Assembly: GCA_029747015.1 (NCBI GenBank)
Contig: JAKOGI010000183.1
Span: 191,001-255,000 of the forward strand
From: Carnegiea gigantea
Lineage: Eukaryota > Streptophyta > Magnoliopsida > Caryophyllales > Cactaceae
Reading direction: 5' to 3'
DNA length: 64,000 nucleotides
This document shows, one piece after another, positions 1 to 12,234 of the stretch. Every line of letters starts with the position of its first letter. Within the stretch, counting starts at the first letter, position 1. The notes beneath the pieces are model-generated. The model saw only the letters and a program-made list of their open reading frames with translations, was not told where the DNA came from and did no database searches. A program made the position numbers and the translations under genes.

Positions 1-55
1 ATCAAGCAATTTCCGAAGCAAACATACACAGATCAAATCATGTAACACCTTGCAG

Positions 56-715
56 GGATTCACATTGAAGAGATATCCAGCACAATTGTCGTTAGCGACA
101 TGGGCAAACTTCATTGGAGCAGCACAATCTGCTGTCTTCACTTTGCTGGCTGTACAACATCAACCAAACGCTTGGCATGCTGAATCCTTTAGGGACATAG
201 CAACCATTCTATTTGGTGTAAGTTTTCAAAAGTGACATAAAAATATTATTTTAAATGTCATTCCAGCCCAAAAAAGGAAAAAGTAATTATTCTTGGTGTT
301 GAATTGCAGGGAGTGGTTTCCTCCGCTTTAAACTTCATGATGATAATATTTTGTGCAAAAGAAAAAGGTCCTGTCTTTGTGACTATGTTTTGTCCCTTGC
401 AAACACTACTAACAGTGATCTTTGCATTCTTCATTCTTGGTGAAAAGCTATACACAGGCAGGTAACTACAGCTGAAAAATTATGCATTGATGTTCTTATA
501 GCAATGCTTGGATGTTCTGAAATCATTGATTGTTGTTCAGCATTGTAGGAGGAGTAACAATCATTATAGGTCTCTACCTGCTGTTATGGGGCAAACAAAG
601 TAATGAAGAAGCCAGCATTAGATCTCATAGCCAACCTATCCCATCCAGTGTCGAGCAGAATGAACCCAAGATGCCAATAGTCACAGAAATTAGCAGCAAG
701 ACATCGAAGCACTAG
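56..715 (+). CDS. WAT1-related (EamA/MtN21) transporter, 3' exons only
   Basis: This is the 3' end of a WAT1-related membrane transporter of the plant drug/metabolite (EamA) family; members move auxin, amino acids or other small solutes across plasma or vacuolar membranes. Three exons are visible: 56-217, 310-461 and 541-715. The splice sites are canonical (ttgcag before 56, gtaagt at 218, gtaac at 462, ttcag before 541). Reading across them gives hydrophobic helices, the family-typical KEKGPVFVTMFCPL stretch, an FFILGEKLYTGS turn, and a last helix ending LLLWGK, followed by a polar tail and a stop. That layout matches the end of the second EamA repeat. The 5' exons lie outside the window, so the substrate and start cannot be judged. 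Nothing looks broken. The family call is firm; the subfamily is not. Confidence 0.87.
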
Positions 716-2085
716 CAGAGACCTGCAAGGAGAACAAGTATGCATACAATCTTTTAGACAAACAGAAAACACAAATGCATATGTCATACAATAGGGCTCT
801 AAGTTGAATTTTATAGCACAACTTCAGAGCCCTAAAAAAAGGTCTCCAAAAAGAAAGACCAGCTTATTGCTTGTGCAAAGTCCTACCAAGTTTGTGAATT
901 ATAATTACAGGGGAGCTGCTGCTGCTTTAACTATAACAAAGTGAATGGGAAGCTCAAAAAGGTAATAACTTGGTGAATGTGGAGCACATCAATCTAAAAA
1001 AATAAAATAGCTTAAAACAAAACCAAATGGCGCTGGTATCACATTCATCAACTAGCATAGACAGCAATCAATGGTTGCAAGACTTAAGCAGATACTCCAT
1101 TCAGATAGGGCATTCTCTCGAATTTTGCTGCAGATAAATGACCAAAGTTCTCCAAAATAATCATAATCCACTACACAAAAACAATTTAACGCCCAGTCTT
1201 CCAGGCACAGCTTAAATAGTGGTCTTGGCTCATCACAAATATCTTCACACAATGACCCAGGAATAGCAGAATCAATGTTAGGGTGATTGTTTCTCATTTT
1301 TTGATTTTGAAGGATTTAAAAAAGACTATTGCTTTGCATACAACAATATAGCATCAGATGAACAGATGGATATGTGCCTATGCTGCCCCAAGCAACCATG
1401 TTAGTGATTAATCCATTTCAAAATAATGTATAAGCAGATACAAATCATATGATGTCTTGATCTGTAGACCTCAAATTTTAAAGCGGGAGTCAAAGTATTT
1501 ATAATTAGATAGTTAAGTCGTAAAATTAAAATATCAAAGTTCCCATAAAAAAGATACTACAGCTGTCTGATAAGCTAAATCTTGACTCACAATCATTAGA
1601 TAACAGTTTTTTTTTGGAAATATTAGTTTGACAAATAGAGGAGCAACACAGTAAGCACCTGAATGTGGGAATATCTCAAAGGAGCTTGTAGTTGTTAGTC
1701 ACATTCACCACCAAGGAGAACAGATACATGGCACGGATACTCTATTACTAATTCCTTAAGTGGTCATCCTGCATATCTTTTTGACAAGATGAAGATGTAC
1801 TTGGTATGATCCTAGCTAAAACAGCCTCCAGTCTGCCTTTTCTTTCAAAAAGAAATCAGAAAGGAGGTCATTGACATCAATGATAATTTATAAGAGGCAT
1901 GGAAGGTTTTGTTTTGACCAGAAAAGTGAAAATACTGCATCATTTCAAACCGACATGTCCAGACGGTCTTTGGGGCAATTTAGATTATGGGATATATACC
2001 TTTGAACAACGGCGACTTCAGCATATCTACTAAACTATGTTACAGAGCATTGGGCTCTGAAACAGCTGTTTCATATTCACTAAAA
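716..2085. other. Spacer between convergent WAT1 and PPR genes
   Basis: This should hold the 3' UTRs of the WAT1 gene (+) and the PPR gene (-), which point towards each other. The only open frames are short and unrecognisable (for example 1052-1297 on the minus strand). I see no structural RNA or mobile element. Confidence 0.5.
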
Positions 2086-3738
2086 TTAGTATGTCAAGTC
2101 ATTATCTCTCTCGCAAGCATGACCCAGTAATCCCCGATTAATCAAGTCAAAAAGACTCTCCAGCACACTACATATCTCATCTGCTTTGGGATGAGTACAA
2201 TCTGCAGAATGGAACTGGTGAAGTCTCCAGTCAACCTCAATCCAGCTGCAGCCGGGGATCTTCTGTGCATTCTGCTCCTTCAGCATCTTCCTCACTCCAC
2301 GAACCTTATCCCATTTGGCTAATTCCACATACAAATTGGCTAACATTGACATATATCCCCCATTATTTGGATCTATCTCAATCAACTTTCTAATGGCAAA
2401 CTCTGCCAAATCTACATTGCCATGTATTTTGCACCCATTGAGCAGGGAACCCCAGATAACTTCATCCGCTTCAACCTTCATTCCATTAATAATATCAATG
2501 ACTTCTTGGAACTGACCTGCCCGACCAAGAAGATCTACAATGCAACCATAGTGCTCAATTTCAGGTTCAACGCAATAGACCTTGGTCATTAGATCAAAAT
2601 AGTAATACCCCCTTTCCACCAACCCTCCGTGTGTACAAGCATTCAACAGGCCAATAAAGGTAATCTCATCAGGTTTCACTTTGTCATCAGCCTTCACCAT
2701 TTCCTCAAAAATATCAAGTGCACTCCCACTTTGCCCATGAAGGGCATAACAATTGATCATGGAATTCCACAATGTCAAATTTTTTTCCTGGATATAATCG
2801 AAAATACATCTTGCTTGCTCTAAGAATCCACATTTCCCATAGAAATCAACCAAGGCATTCGAGATATATGAACCAAGAACAAGTCCCCTCCTGTAAATGT
2901 AACCATGAATCTCCTTCCCAAGCTGGACCATACCAGTGTGACCAAAAGCAGAGAAAGCACACGCAAATGTCACCTGATTCGGCAGACCACCCTCAGCCAG
3001 CATCCTTCTAAGAAAAGATATGGCCTCAGGGAACAGCCCATTCTGTGTGCATCCTGCAATGACAGAATTCCAAGATGGGACATCTCTCTCACTCTCAGGC
3101 ATTTTCTCAAACAGCAGAATCGCACTCCCCATCTCGCCCAACCTAGCATACCCATAAATCATAGCGGTCCAAGAAACAGCATTTCTCTCAGACATTTCAT
3201 CGAACAGTTGGCGTGCAGTCGTAAGATCCGAACAAAACCTCGAATACGAATCCACCAGAGCTGTTTGCACAACTGGGTTTGCCCCAAAACCCGTTTTAAA
3301 TATCTGGGTATGCACCATTTTCGTCCCACAAGAATCCAACAACTCAGAACTCGATCTTAACACATGGGGATATATAAAATGGTTAGGACAAGGTCGACCT
3401 CGACCTAGCATATTCATGTATAGTGTATGAACTGATAAATGATCAAATTCTGAAGCGTAAGCATTGATCATGGCACTGTAGAGATACACATTTGGAGATG
3501 TGGTGTACTCGAAAATAGAACGAGCGTATTGGAGGTTGGAGAGATGAAGGGTACAGAAGCGAATAAGGCGGAAAGCAAAGAATTGAATTTGGCTGTGTCC
3601 AAGAGTGATGAGAGAGGCTTGGAGTTGCTTGACATGGTCAAGGGTTTTGCATTTCTCAAGTATGGATTCTACGCAATAGCTTAGGCAGGGTGTTTCAGGT
3701 ATATGAGAGAGCGACCATGTCCTCCCTTGCATGAGCAT
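2086..3738 (-). CDS. PLS-class pentatricopeptide repeat protein, E/E+ type
   Basis: A single-exon, 550-residue pentatricopeptide repeat protein. PLS-class PPRs bind organellar RNA one base per repeat and usually act in RNA editing or maturation in mitochondria or chloroplasts. PPR motifs run through most of the chain (VSWTAMIYGYARLGE, PSWNSVIAGCTQNG, NALVDFYGKCG, LWNSMINCYALHG, ITFIGLLNACTHGG, HYGCIVDLLGRAG). It ends with an E motif (about residues 430-500, including IPGCSWIEV) and a short E+-like tail (HQFHSADCTHPKADEI); there is no DYW deaminase domain. I recall the order and wording of motifs as close to Arabidopsis At1g33350, which is an inference from memory. Two nearby ATGs (3738 and 3732) could serve as start. 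Absence of introns is normal for this family. No frameshift or stop is seen. If it edits, it would need a DYW partner in trans. Confidence 0.92.
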   Translation of the reverse strand: MLMQGRTWSLSHIPETPCLSYCVESILEKCKTLDHVKQLQASLITLGHSQIQFFAFRLIRFCTLHLSNLQYARSIFEYTTSPNVYLYSAMINAYASEFDHLSVHTLYMNMLGRGRPCPNHFIYPHVLRSSSELLDSCGTKMVHTQIFKTGFGANPVVQTALVDSYSRFCSDLTTARQLFDEMSERNAVSWTAMIYGYARLGEMGSAILLFEKMPESERDVPSWNSVIAGCTQNGLFPEAISFLRRMLAEGGLPNQVTFACAFSAFGHTGMVQLGKEIHGYIYRRGLVLGSYISNALVDFYGKCGFLEQARCIFDYIQEKNLTLWNSMINCYALHGQSGSALDIFEEMVKADDKVKPDEITFIGLLNACTHGGLVERGYYYFDLMTKVYCVEPEIEHYGCIVDLLGRAGQFQEVIDIINGMKVEADEVIWGSLLNGCKIHGNVDLAEFAIRKLIEIDPNNGGYMSMLANLYVELAKWDKVRGVRKMLKEQNAQKIPGCSWIEVDWRLHQFHSADCTHPKADEICSVLESLFDLINRGLLGHACERDNDLTY

Positions 3739-4745
3739 GGCTATTCTCTTCTGGGAAACAATTTCGACTAACCAATTTAAGGTGTGGCTCTATTGACAAT
3801 TTTCCTAACAATGGTGTCTGTGACTGTTACATTATAGGGCACTGTGGTAGTCTTTACATACCTTATAAATTAGGGTAGAAAATATATAATTTTTTGAATA
3901 CAAGAACCGATGAAAACATGAGGATTTGAGGATTTAAAAAAAAAGAAAAAGAAAAGGGGTATCTGTGTCTTTGGAACTACAGTATAATTATACTATATAA
4001 AAAGATGAAATATTGAGATATACACTACCCTTGTTTATTAAAATTTAAACATGCCTATGTGAAGATTAGATGTTGCGCCCAATGACAGATCCAAAACATT
4101 TGTACAAAGATGTTCCGTTATGAACTTTAAAAGTTTTGAGAACTATTAATGCATTTTTTTTTAGTATTCACTTTAGATATTTTAAATATTTTTATAAGTA
4201 GTTTTGATCAAAGTCGCTAACTAATGGTCGCAAATGAGCGAGGCATTGTCTGCACACCATAGATTGACCTTTGCCTGCCCAATGTTAGATTGCAACGACT
4301 CAATCACATCTATATTTAGTCAAAGTTGATAATGAAAGACGTCAATTTTTTCAAGTGTTTCAAGGTCATGTGATAATCTAACTTCATACTTGCCTTCATT
4401 TGCCTATGTGCCTCACTGCCTCCTATTAATCAAAGACAATAACAGCTCATTCCTGTTCATTGGAACAGACTGCAATTGCAGTCCATGTAGCGCTGAGCAT
4501 AACAGGCTGATCCAATTGACTTCACACAGAGGGGTATCATACAAAGTCTAAGAAATCTACTGAATAAATAGTCGTTGAATCTCATTGACATTAGAAACTG
4601 TTTTTTATATACTGGCCATACAGCAAGAAACATGTACAAAATGCCATACGGCTCAAGGCTTAGAAATGCTTCTATTGACTTGACCTAAAAAGAAAATATG
4701 TTGATTTGCGTCCTGATGTTGCCATTGCAAGAAGTGTTACGAGTC
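3739..4745. other. Spacer upstream of PPR, downstream of CDT1
   Basis: Both flanking genes are on the minus strand, so this contains the CDT1 3' UTR (right side) and the PPR promoter/5' UTR (left side). It is AT-rich with a purine tract near 3935-3960. I recognise no further gene or repeat. Confidence 0.5.
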
Positions 4746-7374
4746 TCACTTTGCTTCGAGCAGCTTCTGCCGTATTGATTCAGGGCATAAGTATTTGTTG
4801 AGCCTGTCGAATCAAAACAGTGTTAATCAGTCATAACTAGCTTTTGGAGTTCATTGCCATTAACTGTCCCTTATGACTAAACTAGTAAGTGAAACCATGC
4901 AAAAATTGCGATTAATCAAACCCACCGTAGGACAATATCTCCACTGAGACATGACTTCTCTGATATGTATTCTGGGGCAACTTCAAGTAGCAAATTCAAT
5001 TGCTCTTCAACCTCTCCTGGGAACAAACAACATAACAATCTTAGATAAGAGAACATAACAAAGAAATGTAAGCTCAAACTGGTAACAAAGAATGAAGCAT
5101 GGCTTACTTCTGTCAACAATGTCCAAATGGCCTGCAACTATTTTGTGAATCAGCTCTTCTTTTGTGATAATGGAGCGCCTAATAAACTGGAACAGAAGAC
5201 AAATCATATCAAAGAGTTTGGGAACACCGGCCATTAGTTGTTCTCGCTTCCTAGCTTGTGACATAACTGGGTCATGCTCTCCCAGGATCTTCCTCTCTTT
5301 CTCCACCACCTGCAAGAGGCTTCAGCATTTAAATAACTATTTTTGATGTTTTGTCTAACACAATGAAATCAAATACCGGGAAAACGAGCACTTACCGACT
5401 GCACTAGGTGCTCCGGAAGAAGATTCAGAGTGTCCACGGAAGCATGTGAGCACTGAACGTTGGCCTTCTCATTAACACTTTGATCTGGTTGGTCCTCAAG
5501 ATCGACACTACTCTTGTCAAAATTTAAGGATAGCCTAACTGACTTGTTGGGTAAATCATCGGCATCATCATCAGGGCTCATAAGGGCATGCTTCGGTGGG
5601 TGCAATGCAGGTGTGGCACCCATCAGCCTTGCAGGAGTTGACACAAGTTTTGCAGGTGTCCCCTTGATGTCAGTTATTATGCCAGAAGCTGCACTGTGGA
5701 TGTTGGTAGAAACTGCTTTCTTGATTAGGGTTTCTGGCAAGCAGGACGACGGCTTAGGCAGAGAAAACTCAGGAGCTGAACCACTTGAAACTCTGGATGA
5801 AAACCGCACCTTGAATGAGGGAGCAATGTGAGAGAGTGTCACTGAGATGGGAGTATTGTTCATGCTAGGCTCAGGATCCAGCTTTGCTTTATAGAATAGC
5901 TGAGGTAGTTCTCCCTCTGGAATGTCATCACCCTGAACACAAACAAAGTCCAATCATAAATTCTGGCCATAGCTAAGATTGTTTCTAATTTGTATACCAC
6001 CAAAACAAGAATATTTATTTATATACCTCAGGATGGTTGATAGAATAATCTGTGATCCGTGACCGAAAGATCCCTTTCAGATGGGCAAATCCAGCAGTCC
6101 CTTTTGCATTCCTGTCAACTTCTACTGCATCTGCTTCGAGTGTGATGGTAAGCTCCTCCTTCATACAATGTGTTTCTTCATCTTGTACGCGAATCTTTTT
6201 AATCATAATCACTTCCGGCATAATATGCTTCAACTGGGCCAAATGAAGTAATGACAACCTCCTGTCAAAAACAGGAAAATTTCGCTTAAGACTAACAGAT
6301 CAATACAATGGCAAATGGCAATAAGAGTATGGAATTTCAGCTCATGCATACAATTCAGAGCTGATTCTATTACCTGTCTGTTAAAGAACTGATATTGCGG
6401 CAAAGTCTGGTGAATGTTGATGGCAATCTCCTCAATCGGAGCAGCCGGATTGAACTGACCATGGCATTGAAGAACTCACATAGAATCTCATACCTATAAC
6501 AAAATCAAGATATGTTTGAGACAAGATATAAATATACATGCCTCATGATCTTGTAACTCAGATTTCTCACAATTTTTACCAAAGAACGTGGCCTAGGTAA
6601 GTACCCAATCCTCCATTTCAATACGTATCAAAAACCAATTTTTTTCACACAAGATGATATGGCTAACAGGCATAAACTCTTGCTAATACCCTAAAATTAG
6701 CATCCTGATTTGTCCAATAAACAGTATCCTCAGAAACAATCCTCTTTCAATCAGCCAACCATCTCACAATTAAGTCAGACATCAATAGAATGCAAACTAA
6801 GATAGTTTCATATCGTTGCATTGCCTAAAGAGCAGGTAAAAGGGTTCCATAATTGCATAAATAGAATCAATTTTGCCGAAAACATATCTAACATCATAGT
6901 GTACGAGAAACCCTAGTAATCCTAAATGCAATAATTGGCAACGCTCCTCAAATTACACATTTAGAAACCAAAATTTCAGCACATTCAAGGCTAAACTCAT
7001 AATTTACTTAAATTACTAGAAATCAAACAAAGAAGAATAAGAACCAAAAGAAAACGACATTCATACTTTTCGGGCAGCAATGTGGCTGATTCATCGAAGC
7101 TCTTGATCTTCTCAGTCGCATCTTCACTTCTTGGCAGATTTGCAGTGGTCCGATCCAGGTCGAGGAGATCCGAACCGGCTAGACTTAGCCTCCGAACTTT
7201 AGGGGCGAAGTTCTGGTTCCGGATCCACGGCAGCGAGTCGGACTTCTCCGGCGTGATAATCGCCACCGACGGCGACCCGGCAGCCGGCGTCTTTTGGGGA
7301 GTGGTGGTGAAGATGTGGTTCTTCTTCGATTCGAAGGAGAGCAAAGAGGGTGATTCTGAGGGGGCCGACTCCAT
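4746..7374 (-). CDS. CDT1: CDT1-like DNA replication licensing factor
   Basis: CDT1 loads the MCM2-7 helicase onto ORC/CDC6-bound origins in G1; plant CDT1 proteins also affect plastid division. I can assemble seven exons on the minus strand: 7374-7067, 6493-6374, 6261-6027, 5932-5396, 5309-5108, 5016-4926, 4803-4746. All have GT-AG junctions and keep frame, giving 516 residues, between the known sizes of Arabidopsis CDT1a and CDT1b. The N-terminus is Ser/Pro-rich with TP sites, as expected for CDK targets. Exons 1-3 encode the geminin-binding-like winged helix (YEILCEFFNAMVSSIRLLRL, FTRLCRNISSLTDR, LAQLKHIMPEV). Exon 4 is a low-complexity linker. Exons 5-7 encode the C-terminal winged helix that contacts MCM (VPKLFDMICLLFQ, EEVEEQLNLLLEVAPEYIS). 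The ATG at 7374 is the only sensible start. E2F-like motifs lie just upstream. It appears intact. Confidence 0.93.
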
Positions 7375-7483
7375 GGCAGCGAAGGAGAGAGAAAGTGAAG
7401 GTCTTCTTTATGGAGGAGAGAGAAAGTGGTGGCCGGAGGAGGGAGGATGGACGGGACGTATATGTGCGTGTGATCGTAGGGTT

Positions 7484-7548
7484 TTTGGCGGCACTGCTGA
7501 GCCAGCGGCGGATGCCACGTCAGTGTTCGCGCCTTTTTTTAGGCGGGA
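7484..7548. promoter_or_regulatory. Cluster of E2F-like motifs in the CDT1 promoter
   Basis: About 110-175 bp upstream of the CDT1 ATG (7374, minus strand) there is TTTGGCGG at 7484-7491, an exact match to the plant E2F consensus TTTSSCGS. TTCGCGCC at 7526-7533 and TTTAGGCGGGA at 7538-7548 are near matches. CDT1 is a known E2F/DP target in plants and animals, so S-phase entry control fits. Function is inferred from motif and position only. Confidence 0.6.
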
Positions 7549-8635
7549 CTTTGAGCCCCCTTGTTGGGCTACTCGGTTGGGTTAGACTGGACTGGGCTGG
7601 GCTACCCATGTGTGTGCCCTAGCCCAAATAATAATAAGATGGCGATGGACTGACGATGGCTCATGGAGTCATTGGTGATAGGCTAGCCCGCCCGCCCACC
7701 CACCGGCCGCCACTTTGGCTTGCAATTGAGAGTGACTAGTCACATATATGGTCAATTGGTCGTACATTCTCCATTTGAATTTAATTTCGGACCATATATG
7801 GTTCTGTGTAACTATTGTATCCAAAATAAATTTCGACTGTGTTCGGTAAAAGTAGTAGTTGAGTAACAATCATTTGTTTAGGTAATCGATGACTGTTTAA
7901 ATATTACTTAAATATTAAAATTTCATTGTTGATGGCTAATTGCTTAACAAGCTATTGAACTAACGTGATTAATAAACTTGGCTACTGAGCTAACTAATTA
8001 ACATAAATTGATGTAAAAGCGTATTAAAAATTCATGAAATGTTTAGCTAAGACTATCTACAAAAAGCAATTAAGGTCTTTAATGTGTTCCTTAAAAATTA
8101 CTTTTCCTCTCTCAAAAAAGTCTGAGCTTTCCACGGAAAAATCCTAACCTCTACCCACTTGAATAAGTGATTGGCATCAGCCATAATTGATGATGATATA
8201 CCATAATTTTCGTATTTATTAAAGTTTTATTTCGGATGTAAGGTATTCACTAGTATTCTTTGTCTCTTTCCAACAAAACTTCTTTCTGTTTTATGAAAAT
8301 TAGATTGTCTATTTTTCTCATTATTGGTGACACTAGGTGGTTCTCACTTATAGTGTCAGTTTAGATTATCGCCTTTGTGCGATTTATTGTAAATTTGAAA
8401 ATTTAGAGATTGATTTTCTTGTGAAGTACGATTTTGATATTATTCTGTTTTATTTACTTTTTTTCAATTGAGGAATGAATCAATAATGAAATTTCACGTG
8501 ATTCTACCGGAAGTATATAACGATATTCCTTTTAAGTGTATTATATCACATTAATAAGACACTTCATAAAATACTACTGAACTACGTAAATATAGTTTTA
8601 CTACTTTTTGAAAACAATTACTCGAACATTACTAT
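7549..8635. other. AT-rich spacer upstream of CDT1
   Basis: No gene is visible. The leftmost part is the distal CDT1 promoter; the rest is AT-rich sequence with no recognisable repeat up to the MITE that starts at 8639. Confidence 0.5.
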
Positions 8636-8638
8636 TTA

Positions 8639-9025
8639 GGGCCTGTTCTTTTCGTGGGTAAATTAGGTGGGTAAAAGGGTGAAGTAAGTTGAAGTAAGTT
8701 GAGGTGGGTTGAAGTTGGTATTTTTTTTTTTTTTTTGAGGTGGGTTGAAATAGGTTGAAGTAGATTGAAGTAGATTGATGTAGGTTGAAGTTGGTTGAAG
8801 TTGGTATATTTTTTATGTGGTGGGTTGAAGTGGGTTAAAATAATGAGAATGTAATTAATGTATGATAATTTATGAAGTTATCGAAATTTTGTGGATTTTT
8901 TATTTTTTATTTTTTATTTTTTATTTTTTTATTTGTTTGGAATTTTCTGTAGCTTTTGTTTGGAATAAAACTAAAAAGATAAAAAATTAAAAATAAATAC
9001 AAAAAATTAAAAAAATACAAAAATA

Positions 9026-9057
<32 letters not shown>

Positions 9058-9588
9058 TAAAAATAAAAATGAAATATAAAAAAATTAAAAACTAAAAACT
9101 AAAAATTAAAAATTTTAAAATTTAAAAAATAAAAATAAAAATTAAGTACAAAAAATAAAAAAATAAAAATTAAATACAAAAAATAAAAAATAAAAATAAA
9201 AATAAAAAATAAAAAATAAAAAAATTAAATACAAAAAATCAAAAATCAAAAATTAAAAATTTAAAAATTTAAAAATAAAAAACTAAAAAAATAGAAAAAT
9301 ACAAAAATAAAACAATTCCAAAGTACGAGAATTTACAAAAAAGTAGTATGGTAAACTTTTTGGTGCAAGAATGATTAAATCTCACATGATACTTTACAAA
9401 TTATTAAAATTATGATGGGGGTGGGTTGAAGTTGGTTGAAGTGAGTTGAAGTAGGTTGAGGTAGGTTGAAGTGGGTTGAAGTTGGTATTTTTTTTTCAAG
9501 TGGGTTGAAGTAGGTTGAAATAGGTTGAAGTGGGATGAAGCTAATTGAGGTTGGTAAATTACAATTGACCCATGAAAAGAATAGACCC
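8639..9588. mobile_element. PIF/Harbinger-type (Tourist-like) MITE with TTA target duplication
   Basis: The left end GGGCCTGTTCTTTTCGTGGG and the right end, read in reverse as GGGTCTATTCTTTTCATGGG, form imperfect terminal inverted repeats of about 26 bp. They are flanked by TTA at 8636-8638 and 9589-9591. TTA duplication is the hallmark of PIF/Harbinger elements. There is no transposase. Inside each end is a tandem array of a roughly 10-bp unit (GGTTGAAGTR) in the same orientation on both sides, and the centre (about 8890-9310) is A/T low-complexity sequence built from AAAAATAAAA-like units. At 950 bp it is long for a MITE. Confidence 0.75.
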
Positions 9589-9819
9589 TTAGCTAACTAA
9601 TATTTTAATTTGGTTAAAATTTTAACTATTTTAAACAATATTTCTGAACAGAGCCGAAATACCATAATAATACATTAATAGTCAAGTAAATTTCCTAGCT
9701 AAAGGTGAATTCCTCAAGATCAATGGGTGGGCCTTGGGTCGCTACTTGCTAAGGTAATGGAATCATCCTAGTGTTGTACTACCATTCCAGAGGACTTTCA
9801 AAGCTCAAAAACTTCTGTG

Positions 9820-12234
9820 AAGTGTAAACCCTTGGAAAATCGGCGAAACCCCAGCAACGTTTTTCTCTTTCTTCCTGTGAAAGAACTCTGTGATCGTCCA
9901 AGAGAGAGAAAAGAAGAAAGATAGATGAGAAATTCTCTCACGAAATAATTTTAAAACACAAAACTGCTTCATTGACACTTGCCTTCCTCAAAGACCTGAG
10001 AAAGAGAGAATAAAAATCGAATGAACCCCTCCTTCCTTCTTTCATCTTCATCTTCTTCTTCCTTTCTTCTACGACATCCAAACTCCTCGTTCGCATATCC
10101 TGCTCCTTCTTCACCGAGTTGGGTATTTGCCCTTTTGCCCCAATTTGTCTTGATTCAATCAATCGGCTTGAGTACTGGGACCCTAATTTAAGCTGATTGA
10201 CTAATTTTTACTGCCTTCTATTGATCGATTGGTCCTTAACGATTGGTGGGTCGCAGGTAATTTTGGTTAATTTCATGAAAATCGGAGTGGGTATCGATGA
10301 TTAGGTTGGGTGTGGATGCTCCAGCCTCCACGGAGTTTGTAATTATGGGATAGAAGTTCTGTTGAATTTAAATTGATGGGTATTTTTATTGGGGGTAGAA
10401 AATTGATGGGTATTTGCAACTGTATGTCAAATAGACTGAAAATTGGCTATCTGGGGATTTTTATACGCCAGAAAAGATTATAATTTGAATGAAATGTATC
10501 GTCAATTTTTGTCATTTTGATTCCTTGCATTTGGATAGCCTCTTTTGAAGGGGCAACAAAAATGCTATTTTTGATATTTTTAGTTTGTACGGATTTCTCA
10601 TCTTGAAATTTTGTATTATCTTTAATAGCACCTTGCATTGTGTTGAAGTGGTTGTGATGGGTTTTGGCATTGTTGGTTGTGTTCTTTTTCAGGGACTCCA
10701 GCTAGCTCCACTGATTTGTAGGGGAGGAATTCCACCACGACAGTTGCACTTACTACCCTGTGCCCAACGCTATGCCCGTCTGGTATGTAGGATACACAGT
10801 TTCTAGAGTCTACATAGCTGTTTTGTTTGATTACTGCTGAAATTGTTGAATGATCAATGCGGCATTGTGTACTTGATAGCTGTTAGCTTGGATTGTAGTG
10901 CATTGAAGCAAAATGCTTCTTTGTACTATAATCTAGGGTTTGAGAGCCAACCTTTGTCATGGGGACTCTTGTCGTATGGATTTGGATTTGAATTCTCAGA
11001 CTTGATAATTTTCAACATCCAGTCTTCTTGAATAGATGGTGGGATCACATCTGGTTGCTAGTCTCTTCCCTAGAGAACTTGAATTCTTGCTCAGTGAGCT
11101 GTTTTGATTTGCCCTAACATTTGATCATGAGCATCATAATATTGCTTTGTGTAAACGTTTGATGATTAGAGCTGTATGTAGGCATCACGAACAATGAATA
11201 TTGTTGTTACGGTGCAACGACTCTCTTTTGCATGTCCGTCAACTTATTGTCCTTAGAGATGTTGCCCTAGACTTTTTCTGCTTTCCCCTGTGCCTATTTT
11301 GTTTCCCGTGTCATGATGCTAACTATATTCTAACTTCGTTTGTAATATAGTGTGGCTAGACTTTGTGAACAAAGAAAACAAACTAGATGGGACCTCAATG
11401 CAAGGCAATAATGGAACCGTCCTAGAATGGGAGCTTCACCATTGAGTGCTTAAATTAGGTCAACGATGTACCATAAGAGACGCAACATGCTTGTTACTGG
11501 TGTCTGCTGTATGGCTTTGCTTTTCTTTGTTTTTACCTCAACCCTCTGGCCATGCGATGAGTTCTGTGGACTTCCCGCCTTACCCTTCTTCAGTTCAACT
11601 CATTTTTACATTTCAAGGGCTCTTGGTTGGTAGGTCATAGGTCACTCTCTGTCCCTCACTGTTAACACTTTTCAGTTTGTCAACTCAATTCCGTTTCTTT
11701 TGTTTACCTTGCTAATGCAGAGGGCTGTTATCTTTGTTGGTTCGAGCTCTCTCTTGGCTTCATCTCCACTGTCATCCACTCCTTTTCTGTATGTGTCCTT
11801 CGTTATTTTGCCTCCTTTGATGCACTTTTCACAAACTCCTTGTCTTCTTCTCTCTCCTCTCTCCTCCGCACGGTTTCTCTATTCCTTCAATTCCAATGGT
11901 TTCTCAGTCCCAAAACCTGCGTCAGATGGAATTACTGCAAACTTCTCAGTTCCACATGAGTTTCTTAGCATGGGGTCAAATTTTGTTTAATTTTATTATT
12001 TTTTCCCTTGAAAGTATGTTTCTGGAGAGAGCTTATTTTTCCAGTGTTCTTATTAATAACATGATCAAAACTGGTTGTTGGTTATTGAGATATGCTCATC
12101 TGGTGCCATGTGAATCTTTTAGCTTGGTGGCTAAAAAATTTCTGTGTATTAATGCCTAGGATGTGTCTTTGATCGGACAAGCATCTTTGTGGAATGGACT
12201 CACCTTATAGAAATACTGCACTTGCTTGCAAATA
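9820..12234 (+). other. ATG9 promoter and 5' leader with candidate noncoding exon(s)
   Basis: A pyrimidine-rich stretch (10020-10110) followed by a good donor (GCAG then gtaatt at 10257) looks like a first noncoding exon of ATG9. A second candidate leader exon is 10694-10779, bordered by tttttcag and gtatgtag. The coding ATG is at 12235. Alternative leaders are possible; the exact joining to the coding exon cannot be fixed from sequence alone. The short open frames here do not resemble known proteins. Confidence 0.45.

Noticed and set aside
1052..1297. 81-residue open frame on the minus strand
   Set aside because: Cys/Trp-rich by chance, no family resemblance, no homologous context.
10694..10779. 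Exon-like segment before ATG9 considered as coding
   Set aside because: Bordered by good splice signals but stops in relevant frames and no link to the ATG9 frame; kept only as a candidate leader exon.
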